NCBI GenBank assembly: GCA_905250075.1
Contig: CAJNOP010000001.1
Span: forward strand, 1,815,912-1,879,911
Origin: Rotaria sp. Silwood1
Lineage: Eukaryota > Rotifera > Eurotatoria > Philodinida > Philodinidae
Length of the DNA stretch: 64,000 nt
Direction of reading: 5' to 3'
Program-made: the position numbers and the translations under genes
Shown: positions 1-12,893 of the stretch, piece by piece
Layout of the letters: every line of letters begins with the position of its first letter
Position numbering within the stretch: position 1 is the stretch's first letter
The notes under the pieces: generated by a model
Seen by the model: the letters and a program-made list of their open reading frames with translations, nothing else
The model's database searches: none
What the model was told of the DNA's origin: nothing

Positions 1-30
1 TCATTGAAAACAATTAAATCTGTATGTTCA

Positions 31-310
<280 letters not shown>

Positions 311-918
311 ATTTTTTTCTTTTTTTGTTGTTTACCGTTGATGTTGTTGTTGGTTTTTTCGACTTTTTTTTTTTATTTTGTATTGTTATGGAAGAAAACG
401 AGAAGTTACGGGGGTAGTTCACGTATTTTCTTGTTTTGAACGAGATTTTACGTTTTTTTTGGTTCACACAAAGGTGAAGTTTAAGAAAAGTTTTTCGTTT
501 TTTTGTACTTTTTTTTTTTTTTTTTTTTATACCAACAGAAAAAACGGCGCACTCGCACACACAAGTACACACACAATAGTAAAGTGACGAAAGAGAAGAA
601 AAAAAAAATAGATAAAAACCTGATTAACGTGGATAGATACAGTCATGATGATTTATAATGTAGGAAATTTGATGAGAAAGAATTATTTTAGTTTAAATGT
701 ATATATTTAAAAAATAAGAAAAATAATATCAAATTAATTATATCTGTTAAATTAAATTAAAAAAATTTTATTTTATTCGAATTATATTTCTTTGATGAAG
801 GACAATATGTAATTTGATATTGGTTGATACTTATTAACCAATCGAATGATAACAAGAATGAGTGATATTCGTTTACTATGAAGCTTTTCAAAAGGTTTTT
901 AATTTGAAATTAGCTATC
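311..918. promoter_or_regulatory. Shared divergent intergenic region between PABPC1-like and DOHH genes
   Basis: This 608 bp gap separates two divergent start codons, so it must hold both promoters. It contains a T-tract of about 21 (508-528), a (CA)-rich stretch near 556-575, and very AT-rich sequence from 700 to 800. I see no clear TATA box for either gene. Both genes serve translation (poly(A) binding and eIF5A hypusination), so co-regulation is possible but is only inferred. Confidence 0.5.
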
Positions 919-2869
919 ATGTCGACTATTGCTGACGAAACAACAATTGAAAAATTATCATCTATGCTAATTGATACATCATTACCACTTAAACTTCGAT
1001 TTCGTATACTATTTACTTTAAAAAATCTCGATAGTCAAGGTCAAAAAAATCAATCAGAAAAGACATCAACTGTAGTTGAAGCTATTTCTCGTGCATTTAA
1101 TGATACATCAGCATTATTAAAACATGAATGTGCTTATTGTCTCGGTCAAATGGGTAATAAAAATGCTATTACTAAACTCATTCAAGTATTAAACGATTCC
1201 AATGAAGATACAATGGTACGACATGAAGCAGGTCTGTAGTAAACAAAAGAAAAGCAATATCGTAACATTGAATATATTCATTATTTTAGGAGAAGCATTA
1301 GGTGCTTTGGGATGTTTTGATAATCAAGATGTAATTGATACATTAACTAAACAAAGTCAAAATCTACGTGCAGAGGTAAAATAAACAAGAGAAATGTTTT
1401 ATTTATTTTGAAATTATACACTAAGATCATTTTTTTAGATTTCTGAAACATGTCAAATAGCACTTGATCGTTTAGCATGGTTAAGAAAAGCGGCATCTAA
1501 TGAATCATCTTCGATTTCAACAGAGAAAATCTATTCAACCGTTGATCCAGCTCCAGCTTTAACTTTGACAACAATTGATGAACTTAAAAAAATTTTACTT
1601 GATGAAAACCGATCATTATATGAACGTTATCGTGCTTTATTCGCTTTACGTAATATTGGTAGTGATGAAGCTGTACTTGCCATATGTGAAGGTATTATTG
1701 TTTTTTTTTGCTCTTAGTTTAAATTACAATAGTCATATTATTGATCAGATGAACCAAACATTGTACATAAATTTTATATATTCTGTATGTCAGCATAGGA
1801 GTCAAAACCAAAATGGCTGAATGACTACATTGTTCGACATGTATTCGCAAAGTACTATGTGCAAAGCTCATTACCACTGGTCATGGAAAGATCCTGGACA
1901 AGTGACTAACGACTATTTGTCTTGGATAACCCGTCTGATAGCATGCTGACTACGTTGTAGCATATACCTGTTATTATGGATAGTAGATGGTTAATGGAGG
2001 GTGTATGAGGAGCTCGGTCTCTTGAATCTGCTGCAAGGTAGCCGAACGGTAGAGGTATTCATCCTTCCTTTGAGTATAGGAACCGAAGAAAGAACTAACT
2101 ATTTTGATTGTTTTAAAAATATACATGAAGTATTGACAGATCTGACGATATAATGGAAATTCGTGATAAGATACTTAGCTGCATGAATTAATAGACATCT
2201 GATCAATTTAGAGACAAAATGATTAAGGTTAAAAAAAAGTATTCACATTTAAAAGAATACTAAAAAACTGAAATTTAGAAGTTGAATTAGAAAGCTTAAG
2301 AAAATCTTTGTAAAATTCTTTTAAAAGCTTCTAGTTGAAGCAAACAATAGCCAAAAGGTTATAACTATTCGAGATAATAAAAAATATTTCCTTATTCTTA
2401 GGCAAATGAATTTAATTTTCTTTTAAAAGTGTGTAATCGGCAGAATTTTGAACTATACATTTGTAGTGATGACATACAAGTGACAATAAGAATATGAGAA
2501 ATAAAATTTTAAAGAGGTATTTACTTAACAAAATAAATTGTTTTTATAGGTTTCCAAGCGTCTAGTGCTTTATTTCGTCATGAAATTGCTTTTGTACTTG
2601 GACAACTTCAATCCATATGTTCAATACCGGCACTTCATCAACAATTATCAATACTTAATGAAAATTATATGGTACGACATGAATGTGCTGAAACACTTGG
2701 TTCAATTGGTACAGATGAATGTCGACATATTCTTGAAACATATTTAAATGATAAGGAACGTGTTGTACGTGAAAGTTGTGAGGTAGCTTTAGACATAAGT
2801 GATTATGTGAACAGTGCTGATTTTCAATATTGTAATGGATTAAAACTTCTGGAATCAGGATGTTGTTAA
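919..2869 (+). CDS. DOHH: Deoxyhypusine hydroxylase (HEAT-repeat, di-iron)
   Basis: Hydroxylates deoxyhypusine to hypusine on eIF5A, the last step of that modification, in the cytosol. Exons are 919-1231, 1290-1375, 1439-1691 and 2550-2869, giving 323 residues (human enzyme about 302). Frames close at every junction. The protein is two blocks of HEAT repeats. All four His-Glu iron-ligand motifs are present: [10 protein letters not shown] and RHEAGEALG in the first block, [10 protein letters not shown] and RHECAETLG in the second. ATG 919 is the first in-frame start that gives an N-terminus like the family. Introns 1 and 2 are about 60 bp. Intron 3 (1692-2549, 858 bp) is swollen by a dispersed repeat. 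A poly(A) signal AATAAA lies at 910-915 plus 2000, that is 2910-2915, about 40 bp after the stop. Identification is firm. Confidence 0.96.
1818..2095 (+). repeat. Dispersed repeat in DOHH intron 3 (family R1, copy 1)
   Basis: This stretch is visibly richer in G and C than the rest of the intron. It is similar, in opposite orientation, to part of neprilysin intron 6 (about 33230-33650). The strongest shared block is 1936-1956 against 33497-33517 (reverse complement), an uninterrupted match of about 21 bases. A second block at about 1824-1838 matches 33612-33630. No ORF is conserved and no clear terminal repeats or target duplication were found, so a non-autonomous transposon remnant is inferred. 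Confidence 0.6.
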
Positions 2870-3258
2870 AGTTTGGCTGTTTGCCTTTGTTTTGTTTTTC
2901 TTTGAAAGAAATAAAAAAGACGATGATAAACAACGCTTACCTGTTTAACTACGAAACATTGTTTTTTTTCCTTCAGATCTGAACAATGACAATAGAGGTA
3001 TAAATAAAAGAGAAAAAACGTTCTGTATTGCTTTTGATATATTTATTTATATATAATCACATGGTATTTCTCTTTGTATTATATCAATTTAATTTATGTG
3101 ACAAACTGAATTTGTATTTGATAATTATCTTCATAATAATGTTCTTAGTAGACTTTGTTGATGTCATAGCTTGCTTATGCTCTCTAGATTTATTGACGCC
3201 ATTATTTCCTTCTCTAGCATCAACGATACTTATTTTGTGCTTGACAATTATCAAACAA
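2870..3258. other. Short intergenic region DOHH to SLC35A
   Basis: Holds the DOHH 3' end (AATAAA at 2910-2915) and, presumably, the promoter and 5' UTR of the transporter gene. Nothing else was recognised. Confidence 0.4.
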
Positions 3259-4672
3259 ATGCGCCCAGTAAGTATTTATTTTCATTTTGCTTCTCTTTGC
3301 TTTCTATGATTATTGTTGTCATTGGATTGTTAAATCTTGCGCAACGGTTTTACTATTCTTATCATGTTTGTTGAAGGTATTTAACCAAAACAATCGCAAA
3401 TTGATCAGTTTGATAGCACTTATTCTTCAAACAACTGGTATTGTTCTTGTACTACGCTATTCGCGTACACGTAAAGGTGAACCATATATATCATCAACAG
3501 CTATTGTTGCTTCAGAATTTCTTAAAGGAGTAATTTGTATTATTCTTGTGTGGTTTGAAACAGGTATAAAGATAAAAATAAAAACATATTTCTTGTTTTA
3601 AATATATAGAATTGAAATAGATTGTTCATTGAATCGTTTGATAAGAAAGTTAAATGATGAAATCTATGGTAAACCATATGAAACAGTAAAATTAGCTATA
3701 CCAAGTGGATTATATGCTATTCAAAATAATCTTCTTTTTATTGCATTATCTTATTTAAATGCTGCAACTTATCAAGTGACGTATCAATTAAAAATTTTAA
3801 CAACAGCACTCTGTTGTGTTTTTATGCTTGGTAAAAAAATACAAAAACATCAATGGGTATCATTATGTATGCTTGCAATTGGTGTTGCATTTGTTACAGT
3901 AAGACAAAGATTAAATAGAAAAAGAATAAAAGAAAATAATTTGAAATATTTGTAGTGGCCATCATCAGATGAAGTTAATAAACGTTCAGTAACACAAAGT
4001 CAAAAATCTTGGTTACAACAATTTATTGGTTTTGGTGCTGTATTGATGGCAACGTTAACATCAGGTTTTGCTGGTGTTTATTTTGAGAAAATACTCAAAA
4101 CTGGACCTACTTCTGTTTGGGTTCGAAATATTCAATTAGGTTAAAATAAAAATATCATATGTTTATTAATTATCTAATTATTATTTTATAGCTATATTTG
4201 GAACTATTTTTGGTTTAGTAATTGTCTGTATTTTTGATTATAAAGCTGTGATGGACAAAGGCTTTTTTCAAGGGTATTCAACAGTTGTATGGATTGTTAT
4301 TTTCCTTCAAGTAATGAAAAAGAAAATACAACAACTTAATCTTTTAAATGAACGGCTCTGTTTTTTTTTCCATAGGCTATTGGTGGTTTAATAATAGCTG
4401 CTGTGATTAAATATGCTGATAATATTATAAAAGGTTTTGCAACTTCTCTTTCAATTATTCTTTCATCAGTTGTTTCATATTTCGTTTTAAATGATTTTGC
4501 ACCATCATTGTAAGAAATTCATTTTCATGAATATTTTTAATCGATTGATTGTTATTTTTTTATGATTAGATTTTTCTTTATGGGAGCAATATTAGTTATA
4601 GCCGCTACATTTCTTTATGGATGGGAAAAAAAAGTAAAAGTAACATCAACAAGTGATCAAGTACGCATTTAA
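3259..4672 (+). CDS. SLC35A3: SLC35A-family nucleotide-sugar transporter (UDP-GlcNAc / UDP-galactose type)
   Basis: Multi-pass Golgi antiporter that imports nucleotide sugars for glycosylation. Exons are 3259-3267, 3377-3563, 3621-3898, 3956-4139, 4192-4310, 4376-4509 and 4570-4672, giving 337 residues with all phases consistent. Signatures of the SLC35A2/A3 group are clear: RYSRT followed by SSTA near the N-terminus, [45 protein letters not shown], and the near-invariant [19 protein letters not shown]. The length matches human A3 (about 325). Exon 1 is only nine bases (Met-Arg-Pro), so the start is less sure than the rest. An unspliced start upstream of 3377 cannot be excluded. AATAAA lies at 4692-4697. 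Sequence alone does not separate UDP-GlcNAc from UDP-Gal specificity. Confidence 0.9.
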
Positions 4673-5499
4673 AGGATGATGAAAAGACAAAAATAAAATC
4701 GTTAAATCCTTTTGAAAACTTTTACTTTCTTTTGTTTTAATGAATTTTCTTTTGTTGATAAATGGAAATCTGTATTATTCCTATTTAGAAGCAATGAACT
4801 TTTCACAAGAAAAAATATTCATCTTCTAAATTAACACACATATAATATTTGCTATCTTAACTTTGCATTCATAATATTAATTTTGGACATTATCTAACCA
4901 ATAAATATGATTAGGTGCTTTATCAACATATTCGTTATTATAGAAGTATATTCATGTGTATTTTGCTTATTTGTTTTTGTCATGTTATGAGAAATAAAGA
5001 TTGGTGATATTGCTTTTTGTTTACGTTTGTTTTATATAGAAAATAATAACTAATAAATTTTGTTTTTGAATATAAAACATTTGACGTTTTTTTCTTCTTG
5101 AGAATGAATATATATATCCATGTTGAGTCATATTCATAATCTCAAGCCAAGAGGGAAAAATTGTATCCAGGATTTCCAGATCTCGTGGATATTGGTCAGT
5201 GTTTGTAAATATCAGTAGAGACTTATAGCTTTTGTCTCTATTGTTTTTTTCTCTCGATTGTTTTGTGAGCCATATCGAATCAAAAACTTTGGGTTTATTC
5301 ATTTTTGACGGAAAAAATAGAGTGCTTTATGAATCCGTTTGACGCCAGTCAATCGGAATGTTTTCGTTGAGACTCTTGATAATGCACTGAATATGTTTCC
5401 GTTTTTTTTAAATTTCATTCCTTCTTATCTGTGGAAATAATCACGTTTGAACGATAACAAAAGAGACTAGGTTTTCCTGTTATAATGGTACTGCTCCTG
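4673..5499. other. Intergenic region after SLC35A
   Basis: AT-rich sequence downstream of the transporter. A minus-strand frame open from 5302 to 5021 (93 codons) has protein-like composition (for example TNTDQYPRDLEIL) but no partner exons or recognisable family. It may belong to the decayed locus that follows. Confidence 0.3.
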
Positions 5500-5529
5500 T
5501 CGGATGCATTTCTTCTTTCTCTAAAAAGT

Positions 5530-6640
5530 ATATTGTACTCGATGACCATCAAGTTAAATAATTTTTTCGATGAAGGTATTTTTACTGGAACAAACAGTTC
5601 TAAACACTTATGGAAGAATGCTTACTTGTCGACGAATCGATGTTAACAAAATTGCAATCTACTAAAAATTTTAGAACACTGATAAATGTTCCAGATGTGT
5701 TGGCTGTAATGTCTATTAAATGTAAAGAACTTGATGACCACAGAATCTTATGTGTTCTATTGATGAAGATATTAGTAATAATATTTTTATCAAACGAGGA
5801 ATCAAAACTGATATAGAGGATTTGATAGCAATACATAAAGAAAAGTACCATAAATACATGAAAGAAACAAAGCATTCAAGGTCATCATCGTCATCTTTCA
5901 AAAATGAATCATTCTTAGCTTATATCAATACATCTTTGTTAAATGCATCAAGTTTCGATCCTACTGGATCATCATTAATATTAACATCTTCAGCAGCATC
6001 CAATTTAATATCAATCAACGATTATGTCAATGTTATTTAGGATAGTATCGAAACATTTTCACACAAAGCATTTGAAAATGTTACTTTAAAAAACAATGAT
6101 GATTACGTTATATACTTAATGCCATTAGATACATACATTAATGAATACATAAGATGTGGCTGCAATTCAACGTTCTAAATTGTTTATTTTTGCACATACA
6201 AATTCATTTGAATTTTCTTCATATTTCAAGCATTGACAATACAGTCCTTGTGTTATGACGAGAAAGAAGAAACAAGAACTAAATAAAATTGCTGATAAAA
6301 CTAATAATTCATCAGATAAAGTTTTACATGGTAATGATTGTTGCATTATTAAAAATGGAAATGAAAGTGATGAAGAAAACTTAAATGATGAAAATGATAG
6401 TTTTCCAATTAGAAACAACGCGCCAACGTTAAATGATTCATATTTTGCTGGAAAAAAAACGATTATTACCACTTTCATTTTCATCAATTACAATGAAGAA
6501 AGCAAAAGCTTATCAATCCACAAACAATCTACATTGTTTGAGTATCTTTTTTTTAATGTATTTATTATGTGTTGATTATATAGTTTCAAGTTATATTTGG
6601 GTATTTCCATGGGTAGTCATCCAAAAGAATTTGTAGCGTT
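5530..6640 (+). pseudogene. Broken protein-coding locus, family not recognised
   Basis: Reading from 5610, a frame encodes about 48 residues up to ...ELDDHRILC near 5750. Good coding sense then continues in a different frame (SIDEDISNNIFIKRG...), implying a one-base shift. That second frame runs to an in-frame TAG at 6038-6040 and continues open for a further 45 codons to about 6178. A third segment starts at ATG 6255 (basic KKKQEL, then acidic EDSDEE-like sequence). It needs another shift at the seven-A run near 6452-6458 to continue as RLLPLSFSSITMKKAKAY. Two frameshifts plus a stop suggest a decaying gene. Assembly errors in homopolymers are an alternative for the second shift. No family was recognised. 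Confidence 0.4.
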
Positions 6641-8075
6641 TTTTTTTTTCGCTGATCATTTTAGTAAGAAACGTTTTCAATGTCATTGAAAGACGATAAT
6701 GTTATAGTCAAAATATTACTAAACACTGTAAAACAACTTAGAGTGTCATTCTTTTCTGATGAGTACACATAAAAAGTCGATTAACATTTTTCAAAATGGC
6801 TATACTTATAGAAATGTAGCATAGTTGGTTTCATACAGGAAAGTTTGCTCTACATAATCCTGTGGCCAGTTTCTCAGATACATTTGAATATTATGAATAA
6901 ATCTCGATAGAACATTCTATCCAATATTAGTGTAAAAAACATACAGATAATGCTAGTTGCCAAAACTCGCTTGACCCTCGACTGAATTCAAATTAATCAT
7001 TATCTATCATATTTTGCTGAGTTCTGTTTTGTTAACTATTGATGAACACATACAAAAACTGCTTATAATGTTGTCAGTAACTACTATTTTGTAAGAAGAC
7101 TGGATCTTTCGAGTTTCTCTTAAGACTTTCTAAAGTGAAACCTAAGAGACAGACATCTGGTGGTGAGTCGTCGACGTCATTCTCCAATACTCGATTTTAC
7201 CTATAATACGGGTTAGTTCATAGAAATGCTTGATGTTCTTATTCAAAACATGTTTTAATAGTCTGAAGAAATATTTGAAAACTCACTTTACATTCACATT
7301 TTGACTATTAATTGTGTGTAGTTGAATGTTATAAAAAAATTTATGCATGTAAGGCGATCGTATTGCTATTTTACCGGCTGTTGTAGAAATGAAACTCACA
7401 AGTATATTATACCGATTCTCACGGTCTCAATTTTGACATATTCTGTTCTCATAGTCGATTCAAGCTCATTAGAAAATTATGGCACGAGATTCCTTTTGAT
7501 ATTTCAGGGACCCTGAAATTCTTGTAATTTGAGCTATGTGAAACAATAAATGACATAATTTTTTTTGATAGTTATGATTTATACGAATAATTATTCTCGT
7601 GTGCAGCACACGTCTGATTGAGATTAATCAAATCATTTATTTTGTGGTAAACGTTCATCCTATGGGTTCACTGACGCTTTTATGGAACACATAATCATGT
7701 GAAGGTACTTTAATAAAGAAATATTGGCCAAAATTCCGTCATAGTTACTTAATTGATGATTTTTTGATTGTGGCGCATAGCAACCCAAATTGCCTTCTGT
7801 TTTCCCCAATGTCTTCTTTCGGCTAAGGCTACAAATTTCTGTATTCCCTACTTCTCAAAAAAGCACAATAGATGTTTAACAGCGCAAATGTCAACTGTGC
7901 ACTCTATTAAACTTCATGAAAAGTTATTAATATTGGAATATACCAATTCCACTTGCATGCATCTGAATCAGAAATAAAATTTTGAATCCGTGCATCATTC
8001 TGAACAAGACACGGTAGAATAAGATCGAAAAGTTAGTCCTCTCCTATTATTATGATTGAATTAAGCCTATGTTTC

Positions 8076-8509
8076 GGGTGTGGGTATGGCTGTAAATCCT
8101 CACCCACTTTAGAAGCCCCCAGAGGCTTCTAATTTGTCCATCATCCGAAAGTTTCAGAGCGAGCTTCTGTTAAGTTCTACAATTTTCAATAGTTTTTTAT
8201 GGCAAAAGATTTCAAAGGACTTGAGGGATTTCTAGGGTTATTAACAGTTGTTCCAACGACTTTCTTGGAGATTTGAAGATTTTTATGCTTATAAGTAAGG
8301 AAATTAAGCATATTCTCACCTTAAGATCGCGAATTTTGAGAGTTTTTCGATGGAAATATCAGCAAAAATTTTCAAAAAGTTTTTAAAATCAAGGGGCTTC
8401 TAATACACCTTTCACACTGTTCGCTCTGGAGGAGGCTTCTATTGCTGGAGAGGGTTTAAGATGTGAATGGGCTTGGTTTTAGCTGAATAGAAGATCGACA
8501 CCCACACCC
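8076..8509. repeat. Segment bounded by short inverted repeats, possible MITE
   Basis: GGGTGTGGGT at 8076-8085 is the exact reverse complement of ACCCACACCC at 8500-8509. Inside, 8111-8130 forms a hairpin (AGAAGCC / GGCTTCT), and the word GGCTTCT or GCTTCTA recurs near 8400 and 8435. The segment has no open frame. A small non-autonomous element is inferred; ten-base ends with no visible target duplication are weak support. Confidence 0.35.
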
Positions 8510-8866
8510 AGAGAAGTGTTTTGTTTAAATGAATACTTTTTTTTTCATTTAAATTTCTCATTGAAATATTTTACAGTCAATATTTTATTTAGATTTATCT
8601 CAATGAAATATACAGTAATAGATATTTTATTGAAACAAACAAATTTTGTTTCTTGTATTTACAGAAGGTGAGGAGGAAACGAAATATCGTGCTCCTCTTT
8701 ACTTATGACAGACAACAAAAACCAGTGTAAATAACACACTAGACGGTGAGCGCACTGTCATAATATCATACACTGTTTACTGACCGGAAATGGCCTTAAA
8801 CAGTGTCGTTTACGTTTCGAGAAAAAATGACCCATTAATTCGAGCCGACGGAAAACGACCAAAGAA

Positions 8867-8915
8867 CGATGAAAAACGCTGGTCGTTTTTCATTGTTTAG
8901 GGCGTTAATCACGCC
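8867..8915. repeat. Two adjacent hairpins
   Basis: A 14-base stem with one mismatch (AACGATGAAAAACG against CGTTTTTCATTGTT) is followed at 8901-8915 by a perfect five-base-pair hairpin (GGCGT TAATC ACGCC). The surrounding 100 bases are rich in CGTTTT and AAAACG words, so this may be part of a degenerate palindromic repeat. Function unknown. Confidence 0.4.
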
Positions 8916-11900
8916 GTTTTTTCAACGTTTTAGGTAGTTTAAAACGTCGTTTCAGACAGTTGGAATGATCGACGTGGGCATTTATGTGAAAAGACTATAT
9001 GCTAAAATGTATAGTTAAGACCTCAAAATAGCTCTTTGTCTTTTTGAAGAACCTTTAGGAAGCATGAGAAAAGGTACTCATCTAGTTGTCAGATTTAGGC
9101 TAGATGCTTTTCTAGCAATAGCAAGAAATTCTTGTACTAATAGTGTATAAGAACATTTATCTCGGTCAAATGGCAAACAATAATGCCAATCTATCAAATG
9201 TTTAGTTAGTGCAGTGTGACGTTGTATAGTTAATATGATTTTGAACGTATCATCAACGGTCAACACAAATGATAAGTAAAAGATACAAAAAGTTTTATGC
9301 GTAAATATTGTTTTCTTTTCCTTAATATTGCTATGCAAGGCGAACAAACGTTTGTTCATGTGTTGCAATGTCAAAGAAAGGAAGAATAAAAAATAAATAA
9401 AACAATAGTTATACACAGATCTTTTTATATGTTTTAATGGTCATTTATGTTGAAAATGGACTGAAGATCAGTCCGAAATATTCACAAATCTTTTTCCAAA
9501 TAAATTCAAAAACAAAGAAAATTATCAATGAACTCGTATTATTCATTATTAGTCTATTTAAATATATTTTATTGAACGAAATCCATAAAACATACATCTT
9601 TTGACGTATTCAAGACAACAACAAATATCTAGAATAATTATGAATAACTAGGGATTTTTTTGCGATACAACTAGATGAGTTTTGAATTGCGATGAATGAG
9701 TTCAATCTTTTGAAAATAAGACATTCATCAGGGATCTGTATATGCTACATTAATGTTCGCTTCAATCAATAGAATAATAAATTCTTCAATGTTTCAAGCA
9801 TGGCTTCAAAGCACGGGGCACAGTCTTGTTGTATGATCTAAAATGGGAGCATGGACTTCTTTCAAGCATCATATAAATAAAACATTTGATAGATGTCACC
9901 AAACAAAATCGTAATTCATTATTAAAGCAAGTTGTTCAACCAAGAAAACAGATCTTTATAATAGAATTTGCTTGCTGATATTTTCTGTGAAAGTTCATTC
10001 TACAGAGTCCACCAAGAAACATTGACTTACTATTGTTTGGCGAGAAAAAGCCATTAAACATTTCGGTCGTTCATTATTCACGTTGGTAACTCGTGTAACA
10101 ACATCTATTAAATAAACAATAAGAAAAACAATGATTTTTTCCTGTCATTCAATGCACTGCATTATAATTCTATTCTACTATAGTATGGTAGATGAAAGGA
10201 TGCAAAAGAGTGTCTTGTTACTTCTGAGTCCAGCAAACAATTACAGGTTTCAAGAATTCTTGGTATAATGATTCGAGTATGGCAAATCACAGATCGGATA
10301 CCAGATACCCTCACTCATACCTGGATTTCTGCACTAGACTGATGGGTAGGAGTAAATGATTCTTGTTCGAGTCGAATACTAGTACGAAGACTTGTGTCCA
10401 TGCAGTACTCTAATAATTATATGATATTGAAAACTATATACGGTCAATATGAAGTCATTCGGACAATCTATATCGGTACTCACCGAATAAAAATGACATG
10501 ATAATGCAATAGAGACACAAGAATGTGTATCAATTGGCGAAAATGCCTACCGATTTATTCAATAATAAGCTATATTCACAAGATTCGCACTGAAATTCTA
10601 GATACCTACCGTTTTCTACAGAAAACATGTCAGCTATATTGATTTTATCCAGAATCAGACTTTCATACCGTATCATTAGTAAAATCTTCAGTTCAACAAA
10701 TATTTCTGAGTTATAACTGAGGAGCGATACAGTACCAGGTATTTTAAATTAAGTATTTGTTCATTTTTTGATCTCATCAGTAGAAAAAAAAGTGAGAACA
10801 AGATACTTTTATCGTGTTGCGAATGATTTTCTAGGACTGCTATCAAACAGCTTGGTATTTCTCGAGAACAAACGATCTTTTAGTTAAAAAGAACATATAC
10901 ATTTTCATGAAAATACTAAAAATGGTGCCAAATGAGCAACATTCTCGTGAACTTTTCTCAAAGTTGCTAGCGCTTTATAAACCACATTTCTTTTACCAAC
11001 AGATGCATATTTTGACACTCTGCAAGACTATATAAAACTTACTGTAGGCTGACGAAGAAATAACTACATAACAAAACTAAGAAGGACAAAACAAAGCATG
11101 TAAAGTAGACCAAAAAATTGTCGATGTCACCTATTATACTGGGTCTTTTCAATGTACGAGGCACTTAATGCAGTATATGAAACTCCGTAGAACAACTTCT
11201 GCTCTATCAATTGGTATAATTTGATGATGATTTTGGTCAAAGTTTTATGAAGAAAACTTCATAAACAAAAACGATCGAAAAACCAAATGTTTTGACAAAC
11301 CAATATTATGAGTGAAATGGTTAGTTGGTCGAAGTACCAAAAAACATTATCCAAAAGTTATTAAAATTTAGGGTTCTGAGTACCTTTTTATGCTCTTTCA
11401 AACCAGAAAGTCATTTCAAAGACTCAATATTTTTTTTATCAACTTCCTTGGGTAGTGGTCTCGTAGACTTCTCTCTTAAATATGAAATTCGAAATATTTT
11501 ATAAATCGTGGAAGAATATTTTTCTGAAATATGATGATTGTTAGTCTTTATGAGTTAAAAAACAAAGATGGAGTATTTAGTCATCGAAAAAAATCTTTTT
11601 TTTTTATAGTTGTGTCTCTTTAGCATATGATTCAGCGACATGACATAGCCATAAAAAATTTTTCCAAGCGAGATATTCCGATGATTTAAAATAACATTGA
11701 TGACAAATTTTATACCAAATGTAAACACGTTAACAATTGAAATCATCAATACTTAATAGTAAGAATTATGACAATTTTTCAATATCAAGTTTTGTAAATT
11801 CCTAAAATCTTACGTCATGTCAACATAGAAAAATTCTTTTCATGAAGTATTTCAAACTAGATCTTATTTCGAATGATGAATATCAAAAATTAATATTATG

Positions 11901-12851
11901 TTTTTTCAGATTTAATGATTATAAACAATAATTAGTATGACAAGCGACAGCGCTTTTACAGCATGAATATAAGACTAATACAAAAAGTAATTTAATATAG
12001 CTGAATGTTTGTTTTCATGATTGTCAAAAAACATGAAATCTGTTTCATTTTACAATTTCTTCATGAAAAACGATTGTATTTTGTCTCTGATAGTCATTTT
12101 TTTTTTCAGATTTATTTTTTTATTATTATTCCAATACTTCTAGACCAACAGTTTTCAGTAGTCTTTAATATTTATTGTTTTGTACGAGGTCTACTTTCAA
12201 CTACGACATGAATGGAATTTTCTTTTGTTGATATTATATAAAAATTTAAGAATTTCATGAATTCGACATTGAAAATTGGTCATAGTCATTACTATTTAGT
12301 ATGGGTGAATTCCGCTTTCGACACGCTTTTATTTGGTATAAAATTTGTTTTTGATGTTGATTGCAATCACAACGTTACCTTCCTTAAAAAAAACATTTTC
12401 ATGCATCTTGTACAAAGTCATTCACAAGTGTGAACATAATAAACAATCACGTTTTTTTTCAAGAAACTCTTCATTTATATAATGAAATATATCAATATAT
12501 TTTCTGAATAATGTATTCGACATTATCCAAACGCTATTAGGAATAGTTAAATTATCGTAATAATCATAAGTTCATAGATGACGCAAACATGTTCTCGGAA
12601 TGATTCATCTTTCATCATTGGAAAACTCAAAAACATAATAGAGCAAAATAAACATTGCTGTTGCTTGAAAATACAGAGGCAAATGCTGCGTGCTATATTG
12701 ACATCTAAATTGTCGATAGATGACGCTTTCTCTTCTAAAATAATTTTCGTGAAAGTTTAAAAATAATTTATTCTTATTTTTTATTTATAAAATGTTAATA
12801 AATAATTCGTTGAAACCTTTTTATTTTTTTCGCCAATCAGATCCTTTGACA

Positions 12852-12893
12852 ATGACTCAACAAAAAAGAACCATTGATTTTTCAATGAGTCAT
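12852..12893. promoter_or_regulatory. Pair of perfect AP-1 (TRE) sites upstream of jun
   Basis: TGACTCA at 12853-12859 and TGAGTCA at 12886-12892 are both exact AP-1 consensus sites, 33 bp apart centre to centre (about three helical turns) and about 310-345 bp before the jun ATG. Vertebrate c-jun is autoregulated through AP-1-like sites in its promoter, so self-regulation here is a reasonable inference. A TGACGCAA word at about 12578-12585 resembles ATF/C/EBP composite sites. Confidence 0.55.

Larger units (their letters stand above)
6650..12840. other. Gene-poor spacer
   Basis: About 6.2 kb with no multi-exon gene that I can support. It holds an inverted-repeat-bounded segment (8076-8509), two adjacent hairpins (8867-8915) and assorted short open frames without family signal. 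The minus-strand frame 9416-9078 (112 codons) has a protein-like second half (DWHYCLPFDRDKC) but no neighbours that would make a gene. Confidence 0.35.

Noticed and set aside
8901..8915. Hairpin considered as a terminator
   Set aside because: Rho-independent terminators do not apply to a polymerase II genome, and no gene ends here.
9078..9416. Minus-strand frame of 112 codons
   Set aside because: Some protein-like residues, but the first half is Phe/Leu/Tyr low complexity. There are no partner exons or family match, so it is left as spacer.
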